Below, piece after piece: positions 18,666 to 27,551 of a DNA stretch of 64,000 nucleotides; the first letter of the stretch is position 1; the number at the start of each line of letters is the position of its first letter. The position numbers and the translations under genes were made by a program. Where the stretch lies: contig JAXLYM010000015.1 in NCBI GenBank assembly GCA_046351455.1, positions 124,001 through 188,000 of the forward strand, written 5' to 3'. This DNA comes from JADJRH01 sp046351455 (GTDB taxonomy: Bacteria; Myxococcota_A; Polyangia; Polyangiales; Polyangiaceae). Below the pieces are notes generated by a model that had not been told where the DNA came from, ran no database searches, and worked only from the letters and a program-made list of their open reading frames with translations.

Positions 18666-20636
18666 TCAGCCGGTGTAGCCGAAGATGCGCGCGAGCTCGG
18701 CGCTTTCGGTTTCCGAGGTGGCCACGAGCATGGCGGCGGTGGCGCCCGGCGGCGGAGAGGCGCCGGTGGCAAGCGCGGTGACACGGATCTCGCCGCCCGG
18801 ACGTGCCGGAGCGAAGACCGCCACCCGGAAGGCGCACACCGGCGAAGCCGCCACCGCCGGAGCGGGCGCAGGCTCCGCCGCGGGAGGCGCCGGCGCGGCG
18901 TGCGCAGCGGCGACCGCAGCATCCGCCGCGGCAGCCTCCAGCGCGGCCGCCGGGTTCTGCACCGTGAGCGAGCGCCCGCGGCCCGAGCCCGCCGCCGCAT
19001 CCGACGCGACCCAGAGCGCGTCGATCGCCGAGTAACGGCCGGTGTCCGAGCCGATCGCCGCGGCCGCCGCCTCCACGTCCGCCCGCGACGTGTCGGGAGC
19101 GGCCGTCTGCGCGAGGAGATCCGCGTCCGACGGCGTGGGGCGGTCGTCCTCGTGGAACGGGGCCGGAGCGAACGGGGCCGAAGCGTAGGGCGCCGGCGCG
19201 CCGTGGCTTGTCGGGGCCTGGGCCGCAACGCGACGGGCGGCCTCTTGCTCGGCCGCCTTCTTCGCGGCGATCGCGGCGGCCGTCGCCTCTTTGATCTTGA
19301 GGCCGGGCAGCACGCTCGTGTCCTCGTCCAGATCGTCGACCGAGAGGTCCTTCAGATCGCGGAGCTGCTGGAGCACGGCGACGTCGCGCTGCGCCGTCAC
19401 CTCGTCGTCGATCACCGAGAGCGCCTTCAGGGCCGCCGCTCGGGCCGCGCCGACGCGCACGTCGTTGCCGGGGGTCGTCGGCGCCTCGCTCGGGGGCATC
19501 GCCTGCGCGGGAGGCTGGGCGTGCGCCGGGCGGTGATCGCGGGGCTGCGGCTGTTTGCGCGGTTCCGCCGCGGGCGCCGCGTGGGCGCCGCGACCGCCGT
19601 GGGACGGTTGGCCGCCGTGCGACGCGTGACCGCCGCGGCCTTCGTGGGCGTCGCGACCGTCGTGCGTCGGGCGGCGGCCGGGGGCGAGCGGCGACTGCTC
19701 CCCGCGCGAGAGCGTGCGGCGGCGCGCGACCTTGCGAGGCGGCTGCGCGACCTGCGCTTGGGGTTGCGCCAGGGGCTGCGCGGGCGCCGGGGCCTTCGCG
19801 GGCGCCTGCGGGGCCTGCGGTTGCGGCGCGCGGTGCTGCTGCATGAGCTCCGGCGGGAGCTTGCCGACGCGCGTGACCGCCTCGTCCTCCGAGTCCGGAG
19901 AGGAGATGTCGCGCGGGCCGGTGCCGGGCATCGTCGCGCCGCGCGGAACGGGCTCCATCGAGGGGACGCCGCGGAGCGGCTGCGCGGGCGCCACGAGCGG
20001 CGGACGGGCCGAAACCGGAGGCGCCGCGGGCGTGGGCGCCTGCGCGACCTTCGGCCGGATCAGCGGCACCGCGGCGGGCGGCGGGCGCGACGGGATCGCC
20101 GCGGGCCGCACGGGCGGCGGGGCCGGCGTCACCGAGGGCGGCACGGTGCTCCGAGGCGGCGCGGAGGGATACGCCGGCGGCGGCACGCTCGACGGGTTCA
20201 CCGGAGGCGCCGGAGGCGTCGCGGAGGGCGCGGGCGGACGGCGCGGCGGCGGACCGGGCGGCCCCGCAGCGGGCGGCGGACCAGGCGGACCCGCGACGGG
20301 CGCAGGCGGCGCGGCGGCTCCGGCCGGACCGGGCGCGAGCTCCACGGGGCGCCGGTTCGGCGGAGGCGGCGGACCGCCTTGCGGGCGCGCGGGCGGCTGG
20401 CTCGGCGCCTGCGCGGTCGGCGCTTGCTGCATGCGGCTCGCGACCTCCGCCGCGGCCTTGAACAGCTCCAGCGCGCGATCGTCGGCGTTCGCGTCCGATG
20501 CTTGTTCTGCGGCGCGACGAAGCCAACGGAGGGCGTCGTCGCGCTCGTTGCGAGACCAGAGCGCCTTGGCCGTTTGAAGGGCCAAGTACACGTCCTCGTC
20601 GTCGTCGTCCCTGGGAGGCGGAATAGAAGCGTCCAT
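18666..20636 (-). CDS. Proline/alanine-rich protein with N-terminal TPR-like helices
   Basis: 656 residues from the ATG at 20636. Residues ~1-60 form a helical pair (YLALQTAKALWSRNERDDAL, then RWLRRAAEQASDA) like the first units of TPR proteins found in this group. A long disordered Pro/Ala/Arg region follows (~65-360), then a helical part (AAALKALSVIDDEVTAQRD) and a C-terminal sandwich-like domain (CAFRVAVFAPARPGGEIRV, ending ARIFGYTG). The Arg/Gly/His-rich stretch at ~300-350 may bind nucleic acid or membranes. No catalytic motif is seen. It is divergent from the kinase at 20918, so the shared 281-bp region may co-regulate them. Confidence 0.72.
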   Translation of the reverse strand: MDASIPPPRDDDDEDVYLALQTAKALWSRNERDDALRWLRRAAEQASDANADDRALELFKAAAEVASRMQQAPTAQAPSQPPARPQGGPPPPPNRRPVELAPGPAGAAAPPAPVAGPPGPPPAAGPPGPPPRRPPAPSATPPAPPVNPSSVPPPAYPSAPPRSTVPPSVTPAPPPVRPAAIPSRPPPAAVPLIRPKVAQAPTPAAPPVSARPPLVAPAQPLRGVPSMEPVPRGATMPGTGPRDISSPDSEDEAVTRVGKLPPELMQQHRAPQPQAPQAPAKAPAPAQPLAQPQAQVAQPPRKVARRRTLSRGEQSPLAPGRRPTHDGRDAHEGRGGHASHGGQPSHGGRGAHAAPAAEPRKQPQPRDHRPAHAQPPAQAMPPSEAPTTPGNDVRVGAARAAALKALSVIDDEVTAQRDVAVLQQLRDLKDLSVDDLDEDTSVLPGLKIKEATAAAIAAKKAAEQEAARRVAAQAPTSHGAPAPYASAPFAPAPFHEDDRPTPSDADLLAQTAAPDTSRADVEAAAAAIGSDTGRYSAIDALWVASDAAAGSGRGRSLTVQNPAAALEAAAADAAVAAAHAAPAPPAAEPAPAPAVAASPVCAFRVAVFAPARPGGEIRVTALATGASPPPGATAAMLVATSETESAELARIFGYTG

Positions 20637-20917
20637 GGGCGGCCCCGCGACCCGTCTATCACGGTTTCCGCGAAACCCGCCGCGATATTCGCCGGGGCCA
20701 AGTTTTTGGTGCCGGGAGCACGACCGATCGAAATGTGGCGGAGCCTGCGGAGCCACCCGCGTGGGGTGGGACTCCGGAACCGCGGAAAGATTGCGTCCGC
20801 CCAAGGGCGCGATGCCTCCGCGCTCCCTTGAGGTTCACGGCGCCTTCGGGCAACCTGCGCGCTGCGCTCGGTTCGGCCGCTCGACGTCGCCGTGCCGCAG
20901 GCGCGAAGGATCGCTGC

Positions 20918-22252
<1,335 letters not shown>

Positions 22253-22258
22253 GTCGAT

Positions 22259-22293
22259 CGTCTCCAACGCGTGTGTCTGCGCCGCTGGAGACG
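22259..22293 (+). terminator. Hairpin after the kinase gene
   Basis: CGTCTCCA and TGGAGACG form a perfect 8-bp stem 6 bp after the kinase stop, with a 19-base loop. There is no U-run, so it may be a weak or Rho-assisted terminator. Confidence 0.35.
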
Positions 22294-22400
22294 GCCCCTT
22301 CACGCGCGGCTCTTGCGGACGCGCCGCGAGCGCGACCTCGCGACGGGCGGGTGACCGCGAAACCCGAGAAAAATAGGGAAACGAGAGAGGACGGGCGGCT

Positions 22401-23213
22401 TCAGTAGATGCCGGTGCGCGGCTCGGGGAGGCAGATGCCGGCGGCGCACATCATGAGGTCGATGTCGCTCGACGTGCAGCTCACCTGGCGCACGCAGTAG
22501 TCGTCGTAGGCGCACAGCGCGTGGCAGCTCTGCGCGTCGGCCGGAGAGATGCGCGTCATGCACGCGTAGCTCGACGTGAGCCACGGAACGCCCTTCACGC
22601 TCATGTCGAAGAGGCAGACGTCCTTCTTCTCTTTCGGGTCGTACGCGTACGCCGTGCACTGATCGTTCGGCTCCATCTTGGCGCGCTCCGTCACCATGAT
22701 GTTGAGCATGTACGTGTAGTCGCAGGGCGCCGGACGCGAGGCCTCGCGCGTGACGCGATCGCGCAGGAGCGGCTGCTTCAAGCCGTAGTCCTGCAAGCCG
22801 CGCAGCATCGTCACGAGCTTGTTGTTGCCCTCTTTCGGCTCCTCCGCCTCGCCGAGCGTCGTGAGGAGGCGCTCGACCTGCTTGTCCGCCTCCACGTCCG
22901 TCGTCGTCATCGAGGCCTGGTTCGGCTCGCGGCTGTAGCCCGCGCGGATGAACGTGTCGGGCGTGCGCGACGTGCAGTTGCCGATGTGATCCCAGAGCGC
23001 CTGGCTCATGATCGGCGGCCGCTTCGTGCCGATGCGACGACACACGCCGACGGAGCCCGGCGGCACCGTGCCCTTCGTCTTTTCGGGCGGCTGACCGGGG
23101 CCCTCGGGGACGAACTCGGTGGATGCGCAACCCGCGACCAACCCGAGACCGACGGTCAGGGCCGCCACACCCAGTGCGATGAACCGTGCACCAACGCTCT
23201 TCGAACGCGCCAC
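22401..23213 (-). CDS. Cys-containing lipoprotein of unknown function
   Basis: 270 residues from a GTG at 23213 (start not certain). A hydrophobic segment (FIALGVAALTVGLGLVAGC) ends in a lipobox, so it should be lipid-anchored. The mature part has about ten cysteines in pairs (for example CTSRTPDTF, CTAYAYDPKEKKDVC, CHALCAYDDYC and a final CAAGIC), consistent with disulfides in the periplasm or on the surface. Tyr-rich segments sit between. No known domain is recognised. It is divergent from the pterin dehydratase gene. Confidence 0.78.
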   Translation of the reverse strand: MARSKSVGARFIALGVAALTVGLGLVAGCASTEFVPEGPGQPPEKTKGTVPPGSVGVCRRIGTKRPPIMSQALWDHIGNCTSRTPDTFIRAGYSREPNQASMTTTDVEADKQVERLLTTLGEAEEPKEGNNKLVTMLRGLQDYGLKQPLLRDRVTREASRPAPCDYTYMLNIMVTERAKMEPNDQCTAYAYDPKEKKDVCLFDMSVKGVPWLTSSYACMTRISPADAQSCHALCAYDDYCVRQVSCTSSDIDLMMCAAGICLPEPRTGIY

Positions 23214-23382
23214 GGGGCCCACGGTAGCAGAGGCATGCCCCCGGACCGAAATCCTCGGTGCGTCCTTTTCATTTTTTCGCCGGAACGTGGCTCGTTCCGA
23301 GGACCCGCATCGCGGCGGATTTGCTCGCGGGGGCGGCGGCCGTGGTATCGAACGGGCGCGCCTGCCCGGCGCGGAGGCTCGG

Positions 23383-23688
23383 ATGGCGATCCAGAAACTG
23401 TCGACGGCGGACCTCGAAGCGGAGCTCGCGAAGTTCCCGGCGTGGAAGGTGCGCAACGGCAAGCTTCACCGCGAGCTCGACCTCGGCGACTTCGTGACGG
23501 CGTTCGGCTTCATGACGAGCGTCGCCCTCGTGGCCGAGGCGATGAACCACCACCCCGAGTGGTCGAACGTCTACGGCAAGGTCGTGATCGACCTCACGAC
23601 GCACGACGCGGGCGGCATCAGCCCGCGCGATTTCAAGCTGGCGCGCGCGATCGAGAAGCTTGTGAAGGAGCCGAAGAACGGCGGCTGA
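23383..23688 (+). CDS. phhB: 4a-hydroxytetrahydrobiopterin dehydratase (pterin-4a-carbinolamine dehydratase)
   Basis: 101 residues from the ATG at 23383, with GGAGG just upstream. It carries the family signature HHPEWSNVYGKV with the two catalytic His, and LTTHDAGGIS near the C-terminus. It dehydrates 4a-hydroxy-tetrahydropterin so that the cofactor of aromatic amino acid hydroxylases can be recycled. No phenylalanine hydroxylase is in this window. The length is typical. Confidence 0.93.
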   Translation: MAIQKLSTADLEAELAKFPAWKVRNGKLHRELDLGDFVTAFGFMTSVALVAEAMNHHPEWSNVYGKVVIDLTTHDAGGISPRDFKLARAIEKLVKEPKNGG

Positions 23689-23692
23689 TCGC

Positions 23693-24478
23693 TCAGCCGA
23701 TCGAGCGGAGGAATTCGACGAGGCGCGGGTTCACCTGATCGGGGTGCGTCAGGTTCGCGGCGTGGTGCGCGCCTTCGACCGGGACGAGGCCGCGGCAACC
23801 TTCGAGGCCCTTCGCGAGGATCTCCGCGCGCGACATGCCGATCGCCTGGTCCGCGGTGCCGTGGAAGATGATCGCGGGCGCCTTGATCTCGCCGATGCGG
23901 GGCGTGATGTCGTCGCGCTCGATGAGGCACATCGACGGCTCGCGGAACGCGGCCGGCTCGCTCTTGCGCCAGTTCGTCACCCACGGCTCCCAGAACTGCT
24001 GCGGGCCGAGGATGAGGCCGGCGATCGCTTGCACGAGCGGATCGATCGGGCCCATCGCGATCCACGTCTCCATCATCTGCCGGTAGCTCGCGAGCACCTC
24101 CGGCGTGTCGACGCCGGCCTGCGTCGACATGAGCACGAGGCCCTTCACGCGCGCCGGAGCGAGCAGCGCCGCGCGCAGCGACGCGAAGCCGCCCTGCGAC
24201 ATGCCGCCGACGACCGCGCTCTCGACGCCGAGGTGATCCAGGAGCGCGAGCGCGTCCGCCGCGTTGTCCCAGTACGTGAACGGCTTGCGATCCCACTCGG
24301 TGCGGCCGAAGCCGCGCGCGTCGAGCGTGATCACGCGGTGCGTGGACCGGAGCGCCTCGACCTGCGGCGCGAACATCGTTCCGTCCATGAGGAAGCCGTG
24401 CATCAGCAGCACGGGCGTCCCGCTTCCCCCGGTGTCCTCGAAATAGAGCTTCTGACCACGAATCTCTGCGAAGGGCAT
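23693..24478 (-). CDS. Alpha/beta-hydrolase-fold enzyme
   Basis: 261 residues from the ATG at 24478, chosen for the GGAG five bases upstream (an ATG at 24490 also exists). Landmarks are LLMHGFLMDG, the nucleophile elbow VGGMSQGG, the acid in FHGTADQAIG and the His in VEGAHHAANLTHPD. The Met-rich elbow resembles 3-oxoadipate enol-lactonase and non-haem haloperoxidase relatives. Substrate is unknown. It ends 5 bp from the end of the convergent pterin dehydratase gene. Confidence 0.88.
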   Translation of the reverse strand: MPFAEIRGQKLYFEDTGGSGTPVLLMHGFLMDGTMFAPQVEALRSTHRVITLDARGFGRTEWDRKPFTYWDNAADALALLDHLGVESAVVGGMSQGGFASLRAALLAPARVKGLVLMSTQAGVDTPEVLASYRQMMETWIAMGPIDPLVQAIAGLILGPQQFWEPWVTNWRKSEPAAFREPSMCLIERDDITPRIGEIKAPAIIFHGTADQAIGMSRAEILAKGLEGCRGLVPVEGAHHAANLTHPDQVNPRLVEFLRSIG

Positions 24479-24581
24479 AGGGCTCCGCATGTTGTCATGC
24501 TCCGGCCCGCCGGGAAGCGTCACGTTTTCGTGCGTCGAGAGGGCGCCGCGCGGAGCGAGGGCTTCGGCCTCGATCGCGCGG

Positions 24582-25649
24582 TCACTTCTTCGTTCGATTC
24601 GCGGCGCGTCGCGGCCCTTTTGCAGCGGCGGCCGGCGCGGCGCCGAAGAGGTCGAGCTGGGCGGTGGACGCGGCGGCGGGGGGGCTCTCGTGGTGCGGCG
24701 TCCCCTGCCCTGCGGGCGGCGCGGCGAGATCGATCGCTGCTGCGGCGAGATCGATCGCCGGCACGTCGAGGCCTTCGGCGCGGGCCGTTTGCGCGACGTG
24801 CGTGAGGAGCTCCGGCGCGAGCGCGTCGTCCGGCTCGTGCGCGAAGAAGTACGCCTCGCCGAGGCCGAGCGCGCGCCACTCGACGAGGCGCCGGAGCCAC
24901 ACGTCGGCGCGCGGCAGATCCGTGGGGTGGAGGCCGCGATCCGCGTAGCCGTTGCCCACGAAGCGGACGATCACGAACGGCGCGGTGATGGCGGCGTGGC
25001 ACACGTCGCGACGCCCCGCGACGTCGGTGATGACGGCGCCCGCGCCGCGCTGTTCGAGCACGCGCACGGCGTCCTCGCGCAGCGCGCCGCGGTGGAACCA
25101 CGAGGGGTGCCGGAACTCCACCGCGACGCGAAACGCCTCCGGAAGAGCCGCGAGCAGCTCATCGAGCCCGCGCAATCCGCCGGCGTCGAGCCAAGGAGGA
25201 AGCTGCAAGAAGCCGGGCCCGAGCAAGCGCCCGAGGCGCAGCATGCGCACCGCGAAATCGAAGCCGTCGCGCGCGCTCTCTTCGAGGGCGCGTCGGTGCG
25301 TGATGCTCTGGTGCACCTTGGGGCAGAAGCGAAACCGATCCGGCACCTCGGAGGCCCACCCGTCGAGCACCTCTTCGGAGGGCACGCGGTAGTAGCTCGC
25401 GTTCAGCTCGATGGAGTCGACGCGGCGCGCGTAGAGCCGGAGAAACTCGCGGTCCGGCGTGCCGAGCGGGTACATCTTGCCGAGCCAGTCCTTGCGGGCC
25501 CACGCGGGCGCGCCGGTGCGCAGCCAGAGCGCGGCGCTGTCGGGATCGCGCGCGCCGGAGTGGAACGCGAGCATGCGCCGGCTCCGCTCGGGGAGCGGCG
25601 GCAGATCGAACGAGACGCCTGCGAGGCTCGGAAGGCGGCCGAAATCCAC
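24582..25649 (-). CDS. DUF72 (YecE-like) protein with a possible clamp-binding tail
   Basis: 355 residues. The DUF72 barrel is recognisable from IELNASYYRVPS, FRFCPKVHQSITH and VEFRHPSWF. The DUF72 family has no proven activity; nucleic-acid repair roles have been proposed. After the barrel, a ~50-residue Ala/Pro tail contains Gln-Leu-Asp-Leu-Phe-Gly near residue 335, which matches the pentapeptide by which many proteins bind the DNA polymerase III beta clamp (consensus Q-L-S/D-L-F). The protein then ends in a Lys/Arg-rich stretch. Confidence 0.87.
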   Translation of the reverse strand: MDFGRLPSLAGVSFDLPPLPERSRRMLAFHSGARDPDSAALWLRTGAPAWARKDWLGKMYPLGTPDREFLRLYARRVDSIELNASYYRVPSEEVLDGWASEVPDRFRFCPKVHQSITHRRALEESARDGFDFAVRMLRLGRLLGPGFLQLPPWLDAGGLRGLDELLAALPEAFRVAVEFRHPSWFHRGALREDAVRVLEQRGAGAVITDVAGRRDVCHAAITAPFVIVRFVGNGYADRGLHPTDLPRADVWLRRLVEWRALGLGEAYFFAHEPDDALAPELLTHVAQTARAEGLDVPAIDLAAAAIDLAAPPAGQGTPHHESPPAAASTAQLDLFGAAPAAAAKGPRRAANRTKK

Positions 25650-25661
25650 GGTGCGCGCAGT

Positions 25662-25782
25662 CTAGAACACCGATCGCGTCGCGAGCGGTGTTCTAGCGGG
25701 TTCGCGAAGCGAGCCCGGCTCCGAGGGGTGAATCGACCGGGCTTCGCCTGGGCGAGAGGGGACGCGAGGCGTCCCCTGCTTG
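25662..25782. repeat. Dispersed composite palindromic repeat family C, copy 1
   Basis: It starts with a perfect 11-bp stem, CTAGAACACCG and CGGTGTTCTAG (25662-25672 and 25686-25696), then a GTTCGCGAAGCGAGCC segment. The core runs from AGGGGTGAATCGACCGGG through GGGGACGCGAGGCGTCCCC (a further palindrome), ending at TTGG. The core matches 61864-61922 in the opposite orientation. It lies just upstream of the DUF72 start and before the selenoprotein candidate. Confidence 0.8.
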
Positions 25783-25861
25783 GCAGAGTCGCGGTGCATC
25801 GGAGACCAGGTCCCTTGTTCGTGGGCTTGCAACCGTGGCGTGCCGTGCGATGGTGCGCGGC

Positions 25862-26464
25862 ATGACACCGCGAGGCGAAGGACAGCGGGCCGCGTGGAGC
25901 CGCAAGACGTGGGCGACGCTCGCGGGCGGGTGCTTGCTGATCTCCGCGGCGGCCGCGATCGTCGGCGTTCGCGGCGGTTATGTCGGCGGCGGCTCGGGGC
26001 AGATGGCCTCGGCGGAGCGGCTCCCGGAGCTGCCGTCGGCCGCGGATCACTGGGTGAACGGTTTGCCCGTCTCGGTCGCGGGGATGCCTGGAAAGGCGCT
26101 GCTGATCGAGGCGTGGCACCCGGCCTGAAGCTCGTGTCGAGCGAGCGTCCCGGCGGTGCTCACGCTGCTGGGACGCTTCGGGGACCGCGGTCTGCGGGCC
26201 TTCGGAGTGACGGACAGCGCGCTCGCCGGCGAGGATCGGCAAGCGGTGCTCGACGCGATCCGCGACGAGAAGATGCCCTTCCCGACGCTGCTGGATCCGG
26301 AGGCCGCGTGGTCGAAGCGCGCGGGCATCGAGATCAACCCGACGTTCCTCGTGATCGCGAAGGACGGCAGCGTGCTCGCGCGCGTGACGGGAAAGCTGAT
26401 GGACGGCGGCGAGACCTACGCGACGCTCGTCGCGGCGATCGAGCGCGCGCTGGCGAGACAGTGA
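25862..26464 (+). CDS. Membrane-anchored thioredoxin-like (TlpA-type) protein with in-frame UGA: candidate selenoprotein
   Basis: 200 residues if the in-frame TGA at 26126-26128 is read as selenocysteine (Sec89). The protein has one N-terminal membrane anchor (LAGGCLLISAAAAIVGV), then a thioredoxin fold: LLIEAWHPA, the TGA, SSCRASVP, and the cis-Pro motif NPTFLVI downstream. The TGA thus replaces the first Cys of a CxxC redox motif to give U-S-S-C, the most common selenocysteine site. The frame remains open with full homology on both sides of it. A 12-bp hairpin begins 16 bases after the TGA, where bacterial SECIS elements sit. The alternative is a Cys-to-stop mutation in a pseudogene. selA, selB, selC and selD would have to be elsewhere in the genome. 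Confidence 0.72.
26145..26176 (+). promoter_or_regulatory. Candidate bacterial SECIS hairpin
   Basis: The arms GCGTCCCGGCGG and CTGCTGGGACGC pair over 12 of 12 positions (two G-U pairs) around the 8-base loop UGCUCACG. The stem starts 16 and the loop 28 bases after the UGA, within the spacing known for bSECIS. A G-G-U lies at the stem-loop junction, like the apical GGU contacted by SelB in Escherichia coli fdhF. Confidence 0.65.
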
Positions 26465-26516
26465 ACGACGATCGAGTGCGTGCTCTCGAAGCCGTGAGCG
26501 GAGAGCGTGGCGCGGT

Positions 26517-27035
26517 TCACGGCTCGGCCTTGGCGGCGCTCTTCTTCTTGCGTGGTCCGTTGGCCATGAAGGCGGCGAAATCGGCGAGGCCGCGGCGCAC
26601 GTCGGCGTTGGTGCGCGCGACGGCCTGGGCCTTGGCGTAGATGTCCAGCATGGCGCTCCACACCTTCGACGCGTGGAGCGCGCGCGTCTCCTGCACCATC
26701 TCCAGGTGCTTCGCGGCGGACCGCTCCACGGGCTTGAGCGCCTCGAAGGCATTGAGACGGTTGCGCGCGTCGTCGAGCGAGAGCGCCTTGATCGTCAGCT
26801 CCTCGGGGTGAGCGAGGTACAGATCGAAGAGCGCCTGGACGTGTTGCTCGAACCCTTCGCGCGGGTGCGGCAGCGCGCGGAGCTCCTCGGGCGTGAGGTC
26901 GACGAGATCGAGCGACACGGCCGGCTTGCGGGTGCTCTTGGTGGCTTGCTTCGTCCCGTTGGTGTTGCTGGGGGACTTCTTGTTGGCTGCGGATGCGGGT
27001 TGTTTCTTCGTCTTCTTGGATTTGGTCTGCGCCAT
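26517..27035 (-). CDS. Helical protein with Lys-rich N-terminal tail
   Basis: 172 residues from the ATG at 27035. The first ~45 residues are a basic, low-complexity tail (Lys, Ser, Thr, Asn, Pro) like histone H1 tails. The rest is predicted to be helical: LTPEELRALPHPREGFEQHV, LTIKALSLDDARNRLNAFEAL, then HLEMVQETRALHAS. It ends in another basic run (GPRKKKSAAKAEP). No known family is recognised. Nucleic-acid binding is inferred only from charge. It is convergent with the selenoprotein candidate. Confidence 0.72.
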   Translation of the reverse strand: MAQTKSKKTKKQPASAANKKSPSNTNGTKQATKSTRKPAVSLDLVDLTPEELRALPHPREGFEQHVQALFDLYLAHPEELTIKALSLDDARNRLNAFEALKPVERSAAKHLEMVQETRALHASKVWSAMLDIYAKAQAVARTNADVRRGLADFAAFMANGPRKKKSAAKAEP

Positions 27036-27551
27036 GAAGCCGAGCGTTTCACGGTGGAAACCAAGCGGTCCAGCGCGGCGGGGATACGTCTTGTGGGTTT
27101 GGTGGGAGGAGCGCGCGCAGGGTGGTTTCGTGGGCGACATCCCGACGCCTTCATCGGGAGAGCGACGCTTCACGGGAAGTCTGGTCAACCGAACGTGGTG
27201 CGACAAGCGCCGGTTTGCCTCTGAGGGGGGCCGGTTTGTGGAGGGACATGCAACGGACCGCGTCCGGGATGCTCCGTTTCGTGGGGGTCGTAGCGGTCGA
27301 TCGTGTCCAGAGGGTCGGATTCGGCTGGGGAGCGGCGATGGATTGCTTCGGGGAGGCGTCGTTTCGTGCGGGGGTGGGCAGTTTGTTGGGGCTTAGAGAC
27401 GTTTCGAAGGGTTACGAAGGGACCGCCCGCCGCGCGGCGCGGAACGCGGCGCGCTTTGGGGGCGGCGCCGCCCGCAGGCGCGAAGCGCCGAAGACGGCGG
27501 GTGGGGGCATAGCCGAGCCCGTATCAACGGGTCTTCGCACGCACAGCCAAT
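27036..27551. other. 516-bp intergenic region, G-rich on the plus strand
   Basis: It lies between two minus-strand genes. I see no reading frame with recognisable protein character. The plus strand is unusually G-rich with many GGTTT and GTGGGGG runs, and GCCGGTTTG occurs twice within 25 bases (~27209-27236). A copy of repeat family D is at 27455-27508. It may hold the promoter of the 26517-27035 gene. Confidence 0.35.
27455..27508. repeat. Dispersed repeat family D, copy 1
   Basis: It begins TTTGGGGGCGGCGCCGCCCG and continues CAGGCGCGAAGCGCCGAAG to GTGGGGGC. It matches 41975-42029 in the opposite orientation with a few changes. It contains the palindrome GGGCGGCGCCGCCC and a second hairpin, GGCGC-GAA-GCGCC. 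Confidence 0.75.

Noticed and set aside
18666..20636. Possible protein kinase or cyclic-nucleotide receptor, given its TPR-like start and position beside a kinase
   Set aside because: No Gly loop, HRD or cyclic-nucleotide pocket is present; only TPR-like helices and low-complexity sequence.
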